From Candidatus Heimdallarchaeota archaeon (GTDB lineage Archaea; Asgardarchaeota; Heimdallarchaeia; Heimdallarchaeales; JAJRWK01): a DNA stretch of 48,076 nucleotides. Under the pieces are notes generated by a model. The model was not told the origin of the DNA. It searched no databases and saw only the letters and a program-made list of their open reading frames with translations. A program made the translations under genes and the position numbers. Positions 16,701-25,320 of the stretch are shown here, piece by piece. Location of the stretch: contig JALTMP010000232.1 in NCBI GenBank assembly GCA_027001645.1, positions 1 to 48,076 on the forward strand, given 5' to 3'. Within the stretch, counting starts at the first letter, position 1. Each line of letters begins with the position of its first letter.

Positions 16701-17588
16701 TCAATTACCTTCCCGTAATGGCAATTCTCTTAGCTTTGTTCTAATTATCGTTGGTGCTGAAACAAATGAAGAGATTTCATCAAGAACATCATTGTTCGCG
16801 AGCACGTAAATGGTGCTACCTAACATAGCCATGCCTGCACCCAGAATATCAAATGATTCTATTTGAAAGAGAACATCTTTCAATGAGTTTGGGAGTAAGC
16901 CACTCTGAGAAAGAAATTTTTTAGCAAGAAAGAGTGCTTTTTCAAATTTAGGCTCTTGAGCAAGTTTTTCTGTGAATACAAGACCGATTTTTCGGATTCG
17001 AGTGAGCTGTGATTGGTTTTGAAGAATTTCTGATGTTGATAATCCTCCCCAGGATAGAATTAGAACAGATCGATCCCAAGAGTCTGGTAGATCAATTCGG
17101 ATAAGAGATCCAACCCCCGGAGCCCCCGGAGAGCTTCTAAGAAGGAAACCACCATGAAACTGGGTAAACACAGAGCCTAGACCTGTTAAGCACTTCACTT
17201 CAGCAAGATGAGCTATTTGTCCAAGAATAGTAGGATCAAGATTCAGAGAAAAGTGCTGATTTAAAGCAATCCCTGTTGCAAGCGCTCCCGCGCCGCTGGA
17301 AGAAAGTCCAGCTGATATTGGCAAAACTCCTTGCTGTTCAATCATGATAGGGGGAATAAAATTGCTTGTCAAGGATCGTAAGGAAGAAATGACTTCTAAG
17401 GAGGGCCCTGAGGAGAGTCTTTGTCCATTATAAAGAACGATGTCTTCAGTCACTTGAGTTGAGGAGATCTTTGCAGAGATCCCCTCTTCAATGGTGAATG
17501 ATGCGCCATAAGAGCCGGAGAAGAAATGATTTGTGGTCTTAAAAGGAGAGAAGAACGTGGTTATTTGGCCCGGTGCCCATGCCCTCAC
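16701..17588 (-). CDS. Pantoate kinase (GHMP family)
   Basis: Phosphorylates pantoate in the archaeal CoA route, ahead of phosphopantothenate synthetase encoded just downstream. The 295-aa protein starts V/M-R-A-W-A-P-G-Q-I-T, the usual pantoate kinase opening, and has the GHMP ATP loop P-I-S-A-G-L-S-S-S-G-A-G-A-L-A (90-104), then L-A-E-V-K-C-L-T-G-L-G and a C-terminal glycine motif G-A-G-M-A-M-L-G-S. Start codon is GTG at 17588; no Shine-Dalgarno is evident. The neighbour fixes the substrate: other GHMP kinases (homoserine, mevalonate) would not be expected beside PPS. Confidence 0.93.
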   Translation of the reverse strand: MRAWAPGQITTFFSPFKTTNHFFSGSYGASFTIEEGISAKISSTQVTEDIVLYNGQRLSSGPSLEVISSLRSLTSNFIPPIMIEQQGVLPISAGLSSSGAGALATGIALNQHFSLNLDPTILGQIAHLAEVKCLTGLGSVFTQFHGGFLLRSSPGAPGVGSLIRIDLPDSWDRSVLILSWGGLSTSEILQNQSQLTRIRKIGLVFTEKLAQEPKFEKALFLAKKFLSQSGLLPNSLKDVLFQIESFDILGAGMAMLGSTIYVLANNDVLDEISSFVSAPTIIRTKLRELPLREGN

Positions 17589-17675
17589 AGACGTTCAAAG
17601 AGAACCAGAGTTCATTTTAGTTACGGTTGTTCCGGCAAAAGATCAGTAGGTTATTCCGAGGGGGAAGGAGACATG

Positions 17676-18443
17676 TTATGCTTCTGGTTGCGGTTTGGTT
17701 TTGTGTTGTTTGATCTTGTTCTCGATTATCATTCTAGTGATCTGCTCAATTGGTTGAGCGACCCTTCTCACACTTTCTGGACGTGCATCTCGTTTCAGCC
17801 GTCCTTTTCCGTCGATGAGCTCTCTCCAATCGGGACGACGAGGAAGTGCAAGTAAGTCATTCCTAGCGTCAAGACAGCTGATTTCAAGAGTTTTCATGTA
17901 TGCTTCTCCAACATTTGTAGCAAGGCCCATTTCAACCAAAAGTTGCATAAATTCCTCTGTTGGTGTTCTCTCTTCTTTTGGCAGGTCTATTTTGTTAACA
18001 ATCACGAGGAACGGGATCTTGGTACCGAGCTCATCACCCATTAGTGTTTTTAGCTCAGCCAGGCTTTTCTTATTTGCTTCCCATTGTTCTTTGCTTGGAT
18101 CGAACATGATTATGATACCATCTGCACCACGTATAACAATGCGTCGTGTGTCTCTATGCCGTTCTTGCCCAGCCACGGTCCAGACTTGGTATCTTAGTAA
18201 CGGGAGACTGGTCCCCTGACCCTTTGGTAACTCAAAAATGCTTTGATCATAATAGATTGTCCTCCCCGAAGGGTCATCAATTCGTTTCAATTCAGAATAA
18301 ACCAAATCGGGATCTTCGATTCGTTTCAAAATGTTGAATACCGTTAGCATACTGGTTTTTCCGGCTAGAGAGGGTCCCCAAATAACAATTTTGATATGCG
18401 GGACTCCTTCTGCGTCTCTTTTAAACAGGTGACTACTTTGCAT
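17676..18443 (-). CDS. MglA-like small GTPase (second copy)
   Basis: A 255-aa small GTPase with P-loop G-P-S-L-A-G-K-T (23-30), switch I D-P-S-G-R-T-I-Y-Y-D, switch II W-T-V-A-G-Q-E-R-H-R-D and N-K-I-D-L-P. It shares the P-S-L-x-G-K-T loop, D-P-S-G-R-T and T-V-A-G-Q (DxxG Asp replaced by Thr) with the GTPase at 13455, so the two are paralogues. It is longer, with an insertion before switch I and a basic C-terminal extension of about 60 residues that could contact membrane or a partner. ATG start. No Roadblock gene is directly adjacent; the CoA gene pair lies downstream by 87 bases. Confidence 0.9.
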   Translation of the reverse strand: MQSSHLFKRDAEGVPHIKIVIWGPSLAGKTSMLTVFNILKRIEDPDLVYSELKRIDDPSGRTIYYDQSIFELPKGQGTSLPLLRYQVWTVAGQERHRDTRRIVIRGADGIIIMFDPSKEQWEANKKSLAELKTLMGDELGTKIPFLVIVNKIDLPKEERTPTEEFMQLLVEMGLATNVGEAYMKTLEISCLDARNDLLALPRRPDWRELIDGKGRLKRDARPESVRRVAQPIEQITRMIIENKIKQHKTKPQPEA

Positions 18444-18872
18444 AGCGAATGACCCACTCTAGGTTGATTCCCTGACATTGAAAGTTGACGACTGTCAACT
18501 TCGCAATAATTCCTATTGAAAGAAATGATTTTTCTGTTATAAGGCTTTCTCCTATTGGTTTTTCTAGGTCTTAGCATTTTGAAGCCCCAGAAAGCATCAC
18601 TCATGATTCAGCTCGGCCCTTTTGCCTTTATTTTTGGCTGATACGTCGATGTAATGGGCAAAAATGAGGTCACACATAAGCGAAGAAAAAAAACCAAAGA
18701 CAGAGGAAAAAACAGTCGTTTTGAAAAAAGATTGCGACATCTGTCAAAAAGCTTCAATGATTAGACCAAAGCGATGAAATGAAGAAATGAGAGTATCCTA
18801 AAATCGAGAACAAAAGGATAAAGAAAAAAAAACTGGAGTCGGTATCAGCGACTCATTTAATTTGGTGTTAGT
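18444..18872. other. Gene-free stretch between the second GTPase and TBP
   Basis: 429 bases with no convincing gene. It is A-rich on the plus strand in its right half, i.e. T-rich on the minus strand downstream of TBP, consistent with archaeal U-rich termination; the hairpin nearest TBP is listed separately. The left part must hold the GTPase promoter. A 79-aa minus-strand frame at 18365-18604 overlaps the GTPase start and looks like chance. Confidence 0.6.
18824..18854 (-). terminator. Hairpin plus T-tract terminator after TBP
   Basis: On the minus strand GAGTCG (rc of 18849-18854) pairs with CGACTC (rc of 18836-18841) around a 7-base loop, followed after three bases by nine T (rc of 18824-18832). 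It lies about 20 bases after the TBP stop. Resembles an intrinsic terminator. Confidence 0.65.
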
Positions 18873-19499
18873 TTAGTTATCGAAGGCCTCGATTCCATCG
18901 AGTGAATCATAGGTACGTCTGACTGCTAAATGCACTTGCTGTTCAGTTTTGGCACCTGTACAAACAAAGTTGCCACTTTGGAATAAGAGTAAGACCGTCT
19001 TTGGATCTGATAGCCGGTAGATCAGACCAGGAAACTGTTCTGGTTCATACATTGAATTATCAAGCCACATTGCCGCTAATTCAAGATTGATGGTTCGATT
19101 GTTGAAATTGCCACTTGCAACGATGTTCTGAATCGTAACTTCTGCTTCTTCGTCAATAGTTGTTCCAGTGGATCGGAGGATTTTAATGATTTCCTCAAGA
19201 GCCTCATGAACCATTTTTGTACTCTTAGCTCCAGTGATAACTAGTTTTCCACTTGAAAAGACCAGTGTTGAGATTCTTCGCTGAGTGAGTTTCATAATGA
19301 GGCCGGGGAATTTTTCCGGATCATAGGATACCTCCAAATCATCCTCGTCAATGAGATGCTGGAAAACATCTGTTAGGTTGATGGTTGTAAAGAGATTAAC
19401 GCTTGCAACTACATTTTGAATGACGATTTGAAAGTCCAACCCGTCTTGTAGGTTCTTTTGTTCTGGGGTTAATTCTTCATTGGAGTTTTGATCTGACAC
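18873..19499 (-). CDS. tbp: TATA-box-binding protein
   Basis: General transcription factor that binds TATA boxes and recruits TFB and RNA polymerase. The 208-aa protein has the two direct repeats: I-Q-N-V-V-A-S-V (from about 27) through K-F-P-G-L-I and L-V-F-S-S-G-K-L-V-I-T-G-A-K-S, then I-Q-N-I-V-A-S-G through Q-F-P-G-L-I-Y-R-L and L-L-F-Q-S-G-N-F-V-C-T-G-A-K. The DNA-intercalating Phe pairs are present in both. An acidic, polar N-terminal extension of about 20 residues precedes repeat 1, and the second repeat is nearer the archaeal consensus than the first. Start is GTG 19499; a TATTTAAATA box 22-31 bases upstream implies a leaderless transcript. Confidence 0.96.
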   Translation of the reverse strand: MSDQNSNEELTPEQKNLQDGLDFQIVIQNVVASVNLFTTINLTDVFQHLIDEDDLEVSYDPEKFPGLIMKLTQRRISTLVFSSGKLVITGAKSTKMVHEALEEIIKILRSTGTTIDEEAEVTIQNIVASGNFNNRTINLELAAMWLDNSMYEPEQFPGLIYRLSDPKTVLLLFQSGNFVCTGAKTEQQVHLAVRRTYDSLDGIEAFDN

Positions 19500-19520
19500 A
19501 AGCTAGCAAAGAACTATGTG

Positions 19521-19530
19521 TATTTAAATA
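19521..19530 (-). promoter_or_regulatory. TATA box of the TBP gene
   Basis: TATTTAAATA (palindromic) ends 22 bases before the GTG start at 19499, the spacing expected if transcription begins at the start codon. TBP would bind its own promoter here. Position-based inference. Confidence 0.6.
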
Positions 19531-19634
19531 TCATTCAAAAGATGCAGAAAAATCATTTATATATGCACTTTATTTGAACTAAATCAGTACAAAATTGTTA
19601 TTTTTTGCAGACACAATGATAGTATACAAAAAAA

Positions 19635-19715
19635 TGAAAGCGCCAAAAAAAAGACAGGGGAAGAGAGAGAAAGGGAGAAGCGAGGGGGATAGGCAAAAAG
19701 GAGGTCTTTTGCCTA
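19635..19715 (-). terminator. Terminator of the nuo operon
   Basis: On the minus strand, immediately after the nuoN stop, TAGGCAAAA (rc of 19707-19715) and TTTTGCCTA (rc of 19690-19698) form a perfect 9-bp stem with an 8-base loop. A long pyrimidine tract with a run of T follows toward 19635. The archaeal U-rich rule and hairpin both point to termination. Confidence 0.65.
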
Positions 19716-19716
19716 T

Positions 19717-21192
19717 TTACGCAATGAATTCTTTAGCCACTTGAGTGGCAAAGTCAACTATGCGTTCTGTGTAGAAAATCGCACCAAGAGAGAGTGCGAG
19801 GTTCGCTATAAGCAAAGCAACGAGCAGAACCAAAAATCGTGGTTGTTGTTGATATGAGCTATCTCCCTTTGGTTCGTAGAAGTACATGACATGGATTATT
19901 CGAGCATAGTAGAATAGCGAAGTGGCACTCATGACAATGCCAATAATGGCCAGATACATGTTTCCTGAATCAACGGCGGCATAGAATAGGAAGAATTTTC
20001 CAAAGAAACCAGCAAATGGCGGTACTCCTGCAAGTGAAAGAAGAGCGATGCTCATGAAGAATGCAACAAGCGGATCTCTTTTGCCCAATCCTTTGAAGTC
20101 ATCGAGCGTGTCGCCGCCCCTTGTGAGAACCACTATCAAGACTACAATAAATGCCGTTCCTTTCATGAAAACGTTGGCTAGGATATGGTAGAGAGCACCA
20201 ACGATCGCAAGCTCGGTTGAGCCATCAGCAAATGCTACCAGAGCGATGAGGATGTAACCAACATGGCCGATGCTTGAGTATGCCAAAATCCTAGTTACGC
20301 TTGTTTGTGGGAGAGCAGCTAGATTCCCGATGACCATTGTTAGCAGAGCTAGACCCGCCCAAATTGGAGCCCAGCCTGTCTTAATAGCGAGGAGAGCGAC
20401 GAGAAATAGCTTGAAGAGAAAGGCGAAGCCTCCCGCTTTGCTCCCAATAGCAAGAAAGTTCGTAACACTTAGTGGCGCACCTCTATAAACATCCGGCACC
20501 CACACATGGAATGGTACAGCAGCAATCTTGAAACTCACCCCTGCAACAAGCACGACCATTGTGAACAGACCAAAAGCATTAGGTGACGATCCCGTAGACA
20601 CGAGAGCGGCCGCAGCAGATGCATTCATCTGTAGTGTGTGGGTAGCACCATAATATAGACTCATTCCAAAGAGAATAATTCCAGATGAGAGTGCCCCTAG
20701 CAAGAAGTATTTTATTGCTGCTTCTGCAGCAGATCTTGATTTCTTTCTAAAACCGATCATTGCATAGGTTGAGATGCTAAGCACTTCGAACCCAATGTAA
20801 AGAGGGATCAAGTTGTTTGATGCTCCGATGACGAAGATGCCAATGTTTGCAAGCAGTAGCAAAGCATAGAATACTCCTAAGCTTAATTCAAGCTCCATGT
20901 CTTTCCAAGCAGCAAGTACGACAATTATGCTTGCGGCAATGCTGGTCAAAGCGAAGAACACGTAGTAGTTCCCAAAGTAAAACATTGAAGGATTACCGGG
21001 AAAGAGGCTAGGATCAGGATGATTCCACACAGAGAATGCGGCAAGTAACAGTGCGAGTAAGGTTACGCTGGGCAATGAGTGCTTTTTCTTTTTTTCGCTA
21101 AGCAACCAATCCATCAGTAATGATAGGATGCTACCTCCTATGAGGATGTAGATCGGCATGAATGACTTAATGACAATTTCATATTCTGACAT
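19717..21192 (-). CDS. nuoN: NADH-quinone oxidoreductase subunit N (complex I membrane arm)
   Basis: Antiporter-like proton-pumping subunit of complex I, 491 aa with about 14 membrane helices. Expected family features: I-P-L-Y-I-G-F-E-V-L-S-I-S-T-Y (TM5 Glu), the K in E-A-A-I-K-Y-F-L-L-G-A (TM7), F-H-V-W-V-P-D-V-Y-R-G-A-P in TM8, and L-A-Y-S-S-I-G-H-V-G-Y. The ATG is preceded by AAAAGGAGGTC about eight bases upstream. It is the last gene of nuoH-J-K-L-M-N and is followed by a terminator. The gap to nuoM is 143 bases, much wider than the other gaps in the operon, and holds a 44-codon frame. Confidence 0.95.
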   Translation of the reverse strand: MSEYEIVIKSFMPIYILIGGSILSLLMDWLLSEKKKKHSLPSVTLLALLLAAFSVWNHPDPSLFPGNPSMFYFGNYYVFFALTSIAASIIVVLAAWKDMELELSLGVFYALLLLANIGIFVIGASNNLIPLYIGFEVLSISTYAMIGFRKKSRSAAEAAIKYFLLGALSSGIILFGMSLYYGATHTLQMNASAAAALVSTGSSPNAFGLFTMVVLVAGVSFKIAAVPFHVWVPDVYRGAPLSVTNFLAIGSKAGGFAFLFKLFLVALLAIKTGWAPIWAGLALLTMVIGNLAALPQTSVTRILAYSSIGHVGYILIALVAFADGSTELAIVGALYHILANVFMKGTAFIVVLIVVLTRGGDTLDDFKGLGKRDPLVAFFMSIALLSLAGVPPFAGFFGKFFLFYAAVDSGNMYLAIIGIVMSATSLFYYARIIHVMYFYEPKGDSSYQQQPRFLVLLVALLIANLALSLGAIFYTERIVDFATQVAKEFIA

Positions 21193-21313
21193 GAGTTTTA
21201 GACCTCCTTTTTGCGTTTTCCCTGTTCTTTTTGGTATTTACAGGAGAGGGATCGGCGTTGACCATGGCTAGAGTAAAGGCATGCATCACAAGATTATTTG
21301 TTGTAGTTGCCAT
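21179..21313 (-). CDS. Candidate 44-aa ORF between nuoM and nuoN
   Basis: Reading the minus strand from ATG 21313 gives 44 codons to a TGA at 21181-21179, checked codon by codon. AGAGG lies seven bases before the ATG, a good ribosome binding site. The stop overlaps the nuoN start region by 14 bases, suggesting coupling. The peptide starts M-A-T-T-T-N-N-L-V-M-H-A-F and ends in a very basic stretch (K-R-R-S-K-T). It has no membrane helix and no recognised family. It could be a real small subunit, a leader peptide controlling nuoN, or chance. Confidence 0.3.
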   Translation of the reverse strand: MATTTNNLVMHAFTLAMVNADPSPVNTKKNRENAKRRSKTHVRI

Positions 21314-21335
21314 GGCAATGCCTCTTTAACCGCCC

Positions 21336-22868
21336 CTAAATGGGAATAAGGGCCCTTGCAAATTCATCAGTTACTTTCAACACGATGAATGGGAACCAGC
21401 CAAGGGCTAGGATGAAGAACGCAAGGAACCACAATGGCATTAGCTCATACCAGTGACCATCATGTTCAACATCCAGATTTTCCGGCTGGCCAAAGACTAC
21501 TCTCTGAAGCATCCATAGATAATAGCCAGCAACTACGATAATGGAAAGCAAAGCTACTACTGTTATCCAGAAGTAGGTGTCTCCGTAGCCAAACATGTCG
21601 CTCTTGAAGAGTCCGGCAAACATAAGGAACTCAGCGACAAATCCGGCTAAACCGGGAAGACCAGCGCTTGCAAAGCCACTAAAGACCATCAACGTACTTG
21701 TGATCGGCATCTTGTTACCAAGACCCTTCAAGATCGTCATGTCTCTTGTGCCTGCGTTGTGCTGAATAACTCCGCTGATCAAGAAGAGAGCAGGACTAAT
21801 GACACCATGAGCAATCATCATGAAAATTGCAGCATTGATTCCTTCTGATGTATAGGATGCAACCCCGAGTGAGACAACACCCATATGTCCAATTGAAGAA
21901 TACGCGATTAGACGCTTCATGTCTTTCTGACTCAATGCTACAAAAGCGGTGTATGCCATTGAGATCATGCCGAGAAGGGCAAGGACTAACCGGACATGGC
22001 TTGAAGGATCAGTAAATACACTTGAGGGCAAAAGCCACACACCCAAGCGGATTAGACCGTATCCACCCATTTTAAGCAACAAGCCGGCCAAAACACTTGA
22101 GCCGGGACTTGGTGCTTCAACATGGGCATCGGGTAGCCATGTGTGGACGGGTACTTGTGGGAACTTAGTAATGAAGCCTATCGCCAGCAAGTAAAAAGCG
22201 AAGATTAGTCGGCCCACATCAGCATAGGTAGAAAGTTCGGTCTTCAATTGTGGCATGTAGAATGTTGCTCCTCCTTCGTTGTAGATGATAAAGATACCAA
22301 TAAGCATGAAGAGCGATGCCAAGTGCGTGTAAATGAAGAACTTGAATGCAGAATATTTACGTCTAGGTCCACCCCAGTAGGCAATAATAAAGAACATGGG
22401 TACCAATACCACTTCCCATGCAATGTAAAATAGGAAGAGATCAAGAGCAATGAATGTGCCCATGACTCCTGCCTCAAGGAGGAGCATGAGAGAGTAATAT
22501 AGTGGTTCCCTTTCCTTGATGTAGAACGAGCTGATCATGCTTGCAAAGAACACGACCGTTGTTAGTGCGATCAAAGGAAGAGATAGGCCATCAACGCCAA
22601 GCGCATAATAGATCTTAATTTTCCCGACCACGATCCAGTCCGTCTTTTCTAGAAAAACGAACCCATCGCCTGTGACGTACTTGTCTCCAAATCGATCTTT
22701 GGAAGTGTAGAGCAACCACAACACGAATGAATAGATCATTTCAACAAATGTGATGAATGTGGCGCTCCATTTCGCCCAGCCTACCTTGTTCTTGCTGAGC
22801 ATGTATGTTAAGGGACTCGCTATAAGCGGGAGCCATAAGAGTATTGAAAGATACCAATAGAATACCAT
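21336..22868 (-). CDS. nuoM: NADH-quinone oxidoreductase subunit M (complex I membrane arm)
   Basis: Antiporter-like proton-pumping subunit, 510 aa, about 14 membrane helices. Family marks: L-F-Y-I-A-W-E-V-V-L-V-P-M-F (TM5 Glu), P-V-H-T-W-L-P-D-A-H-V-E-A-P-S-P-G-S-S-V-L-A-G (split over TM7-TM8), D-M-K-R-L-I-A-Y-S-S-I-G-H-M-G, and G-L-P-G-L-A-G-F-V-A-E-F. The W-E and A-H-V-E-A-P wording separates it from NuoN and NuoL. It follows nuoL by 21 bases in the same operon. Confidence 0.96.
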   Translation of the reverse strand: MVFYWYLSILLWLPLIASPLTYMLSKNKVGWAKWSATFITFVEMIYSFVLWLLYTSKDRFGDKYVTGDGFVFLEKTDWIVVGKIKIYYALGVDGLSLPLIALTTVVFFASMISSFYIKEREPLYYSLMLLLEAGVMGTFIALDLFLFYIAWEVVLVPMFFIIAYWGGPRRKYSAFKFFIYTHLASLFMLIGIFIIYNEGGATFYMPQLKTELSTYADVGRLIFAFYLLAIGFITKFPQVPVHTWLPDAHVEAPSPGSSVLAGLLLKMGGYGLIRLGVWLLPSSVFTDPSSHVRLVLALLGMISMAYTAFVALSQKDMKRLIAYSSIGHMGVVSLGVASYTSEGINAAIFMMIAHGVISPALFLISGVIQHNAGTRDMTILKGLGNKMPITSTLMVFSGFASAGLPGLAGFVAEFLMFAGLFKSDMFGYGDTYFWITVVALLSIIVVAGYYLWMLQRVVFGQPENLDVEHDGHWYELMPLWFLAFFILALGWFPFIVLKVTDEFARALIPI

Positions 22869-22889
22869 TCTCGCTTCACCTTTCTCCTA

Positions 22890-25001
22890 TTATTTGAATA
22901 AAACTAAGAAATTGACATATGTCAGGAACAAGACTAGTGTTGCAGCAAAGATTGTAGCATAGTTACTGACAAGCCCCGTTTGGAGCTTTCGGAATTGACG
23001 CCCAAAGTATAGGAATATTTGCCAAACGCCATTAACGATTCCGTCGATGAATCCTTGGTCAAAGACGTCAGAGATTTTGGCCAATTGTAGAGAACCTTTG
23101 ACAATCCACGTGTCGATGATTGTTCGGTCAATGATTTTGAGATCAATGTTTTGCAAAATGTTAGCTATCCACATGACAGGAACATTCGCAATCCAGTAAA
23201 GTACGTGATCGATGCGGTATCGTTTGGCGACGAATTCATTGGCAAACCAATTTATGGCGGCTACGTTGTAGAGCGAAACTCGGAGTTCGGGTTTCCAGTG
23301 ATAAAGTACTAGTCCTACAAAAATGCCCAAGAGCACGATGATTGCACTTGATCCGGCAACCGCATAATTGATGGCCTCGGGCTTGATTTCGGGTTCTAGG
23401 ATTTCATTGAGCCAATGTTCGAAATTGAACACTGGGATGAACAGAATGCTTTCGATAACAACAAGCACTCCCAAGATGATGGAGGGCGTAGTGAGGAAGA
23501 ATCCTCCGTCATGAGCTTTCTCTACGTGTTCCTTATGTTCTGGATCTGGAGTTCTGAAGAATACTACGTAAATGAAACGGGTTGAATAGAGTGCAGTGAT
23601 GAATGCTGTTAATGCACCCATGTAATAAACGATCAAATGGCCAGGAACCTCGCTTTCATATGCTGCGAGGAGTACCGCGTCTTTCGACCAGAAACCACTG
23701 AAGCCAGGGAAGCCAGCAAGAGCTGTAGCCCCTATAAGCATGGGCCAAAACGTTTTTGGAATCTTCTTGCGAAGGCCACCCATTTCCCAGATGTTATTTG
23801 TGTGAACTGCATGAATAACAGCTCCAGCTGTTAAGAAGAGCAGAGCTTTGAACGTTGCATGGCTTAATAAGTGGTACATGGCTGCGGTTTTGCCACCAGT
23901 TCCAAGTGCAATAGCCATATACCCAATCTGGGATACTGTGGAGTATGCTAATATCCTCTTAATTTCATTCTCAACAAGAGCTTGCAACCCTGCAAGAAGG
24001 GCCGTTATTGCTCCAATCCACGCAAATACGATTAGTGCCCATTCTGCTCCCGCAAATATATTATGACCATCTTTAGCTTCGTAATAGATAAAGAACACTC
24101 GGGCGACCATGTAAATTCCAGCTTTGACCATGGTTGAGGAGTGAAGAATCGCAGAAACGGGGGTTGGGCCTTCCATGGCATCGGCAAGCCATGTGTACAG
24201 TGGAAACTGAGCCGATTTGCCAATGACTCCTCCAAAAATAAGAACCGCAACAATTGCGATTTGCTGATCAGAGAGTGCTTCCAGCTTAGCAGGGAGTTCT
24301 ACAAAGTCAAGAGTTCGTGTGTACTTGTAGAGCATTAAGAAACCAGCTAAGAGAGTAATGTCTCCTATTTTATTATAGAGGAATGCTTTCTTCGCTGCAT
24401 GAGCTGCTGCTGGCTTGTAAAACCAAAAACCAATGAGCAGGTATGAACTCAGTCCAACTAATTCCCAAAAGATAAAGAGTTCAAGAAAACTAGTGCTGAA
24501 GACAAGAGTCAGCATTACTCCCGTGAAGAAATTGAAAGTGGCAAAGAATCGAGCATATCCTGCATCACCATGCATATACTCCCTTGCATAAATGTGAATA
24601 AGCAATGCAAGAGTTGTTACAATAAGACCCATGTAAACGCTGAGGGGATCTATGAGTAACCCAAAGGGAATATCAGGAGTACCCCCCTCCTTAAAACCAA
24701 AGAATCCAAATTGTGATTGAAGTGGTTCGTGTTCTTCTCCAGGCAGATAATTAATAGCCACCAAGACCATGGAGACCCAGCTAACAAAGATAGAGAGGAT
24801 GCCAAGAGTGGAAATTACATTTTCAAACTTGGTGTAGTGAACGCCCCCATGCTCCTCGTGTTGCTCGTGTTTTTCTGAGCCGTGAGCCTCATGCTTATTT
24901 CCTCGAGTGTAATGAAGAAATGCTAGAAGCGAAATGATGATTGCTCCAATAAAGGGGGAAATGAGTACTGCTTTTCCGAATAATAATACTTCGCTGCTCA
25001 T
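22890..25001 (-). CDS. nuoL: NADH-quinone oxidoreductase subunit L (complex I membrane arm)
   Basis: Largest antiporter-like proton-pumping subunit, 703 aa. The core has F-W-E-L-V-G-L-S-S-Y-L-L-I-G-F-W (TM5 Glu), A-F-L-Y-N-K-I-G-D, W-L-A-D-A-M-E-G-P-T-P-V-S-A-L-type block, R-I-L-A-Y-S-T-V-S-Q-I-G-Y-M and the long C-terminal part that in NuoL forms the lateral helix along the arm, so this is L and not a truncated antiporter. Unusual: the loop after the first helix is His-rich, with His at 30, 37, 40, 45, 48, 51 and 55. Three bases after nuoK, 21 before nuoM. Confidence 0.96.
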   Translation of the reverse strand: MSSEVLLFGKAVLISPFIGAIIISLLAFLHYTRGNKHEAHGSEKHEQHEEHGGVHYTKFENVISTLGILSIFVSWVSMVLVAINYLPGEEHEPLQSQFGFFGFKEGGTPDIPFGLLIDPLSVYMGLIVTTLALLIHIYAREYMHGDAGYARFFATFNFFTGVMLTLVFSTSFLELFIFWELVGLSSYLLIGFWFYKPAAAHAAKKAFLYNKIGDITLLAGFLMLYKYTRTLDFVELPAKLEALSDQQIAIVAVLIFGGVIGKSAQFPLYTWLADAMEGPTPVSAILHSSTMVKAGIYMVARVFFIYYEAKDGHNIFAGAEWALIVFAWIGAITALLAGLQALVENEIKRILAYSTVSQIGYMAIALGTGGKTAAMYHLLSHATFKALLFLTAGAVIHAVHTNNIWEMGGLRKKIPKTFWPMLIGATALAGFPGFSGFWSKDAVLLAAYESEVPGHLIVYYMGALTAFITALYSTRFIYVVFFRTPDPEHKEHVEKAHDGGFFLTTPSIILGVLVVIESILFIPVFNFEHWLNEILEPEIKPEAINYAVAGSSAIIVLLGIFVGLVLYHWKPELRVSLYNVAAINWFANEFVAKRYRIDHVLYWIANVPVMWIANILQNIDLKIIDRTIIDTWIVKGSLQLAKISDVFDQGFIDGIVNGVWQIFLYFGRQFRKLQTGLVSNYATIFAATLVLFLTYVNFLVLFK

Positions 25002-25004
25002 TTT

Positions 25005-25319
25005 TTACACCTCACGAAGGGTGAATAGATGTCCGACATCTATTTCTCCATAGTTACGGAACACGTTGATGAAGATTGCAAGTCCAATCGCTGCTTCCCC
25101 AGCTGCTACTGCAATTATGAATAAGGCGAAGATCCAGCCAGAAATATCTCCAGCAGGGTTATAGCTCGCGAAGGCTACAAAATTGATGTTTGCCGCATTA
25201 ATGATTAGCTCTACGGCGATCAAAATTCGAACCGCATTTCTCTGAGTGATCACACCGAAGACGCCAATACTGAATAGTGCAGAACTAAGAATTAAGAAAT
25301 ACTCAATTGGTAAAGCCAT
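25005..25319 (-). CDS. nuoK: NADH-quinone oxidoreductase subunit K (complex I membrane arm)
   Basis: Small three-helix subunit next to NuoJ, carrying conserved membrane Glu residues on the proton path. Seen: G-V-I-T-Q-R-N-A-V-R-I-L-I-A-V-E-L-I-I-N-A-A-N-I-N-F with the first Glu, and A-A-G-E-A-A-I-G-L-A-I-F with the second. The frame is open to 25346, but ATG 25319 is the better start: it begins one base after the nuoJ stop, GAGGAGGAA lies about ten bases upstream, and the product (104 aa, M-A-L-P-I-E-Y-F-L) matches the usual NuoK length. Confidence 0.94.
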   Translation of the reverse strand: MALPIEYFLILSSALFSIGVFGVITQRNAVRILIAVELIINAANINFVAFASYNPAGDISGWIFALFIIAVAAGEAAIGLAIFINVFRNYGEIDVGHLFTLREV

Positions 25320-25320
25320 T

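Noticed and set aside
18365-18604. 79-aa minus-strand frame upstream of the second GTPase
   Set aside because: Overlaps the GTPase N-terminus in another frame, with a composition unlike its neighbours and no ribosome binding site.
18755-18810. Possible C/D-box sRNA (GATGA-like C box)
   Set aside because: No CTGA D box at a suitable distance and no C'/D' pair.
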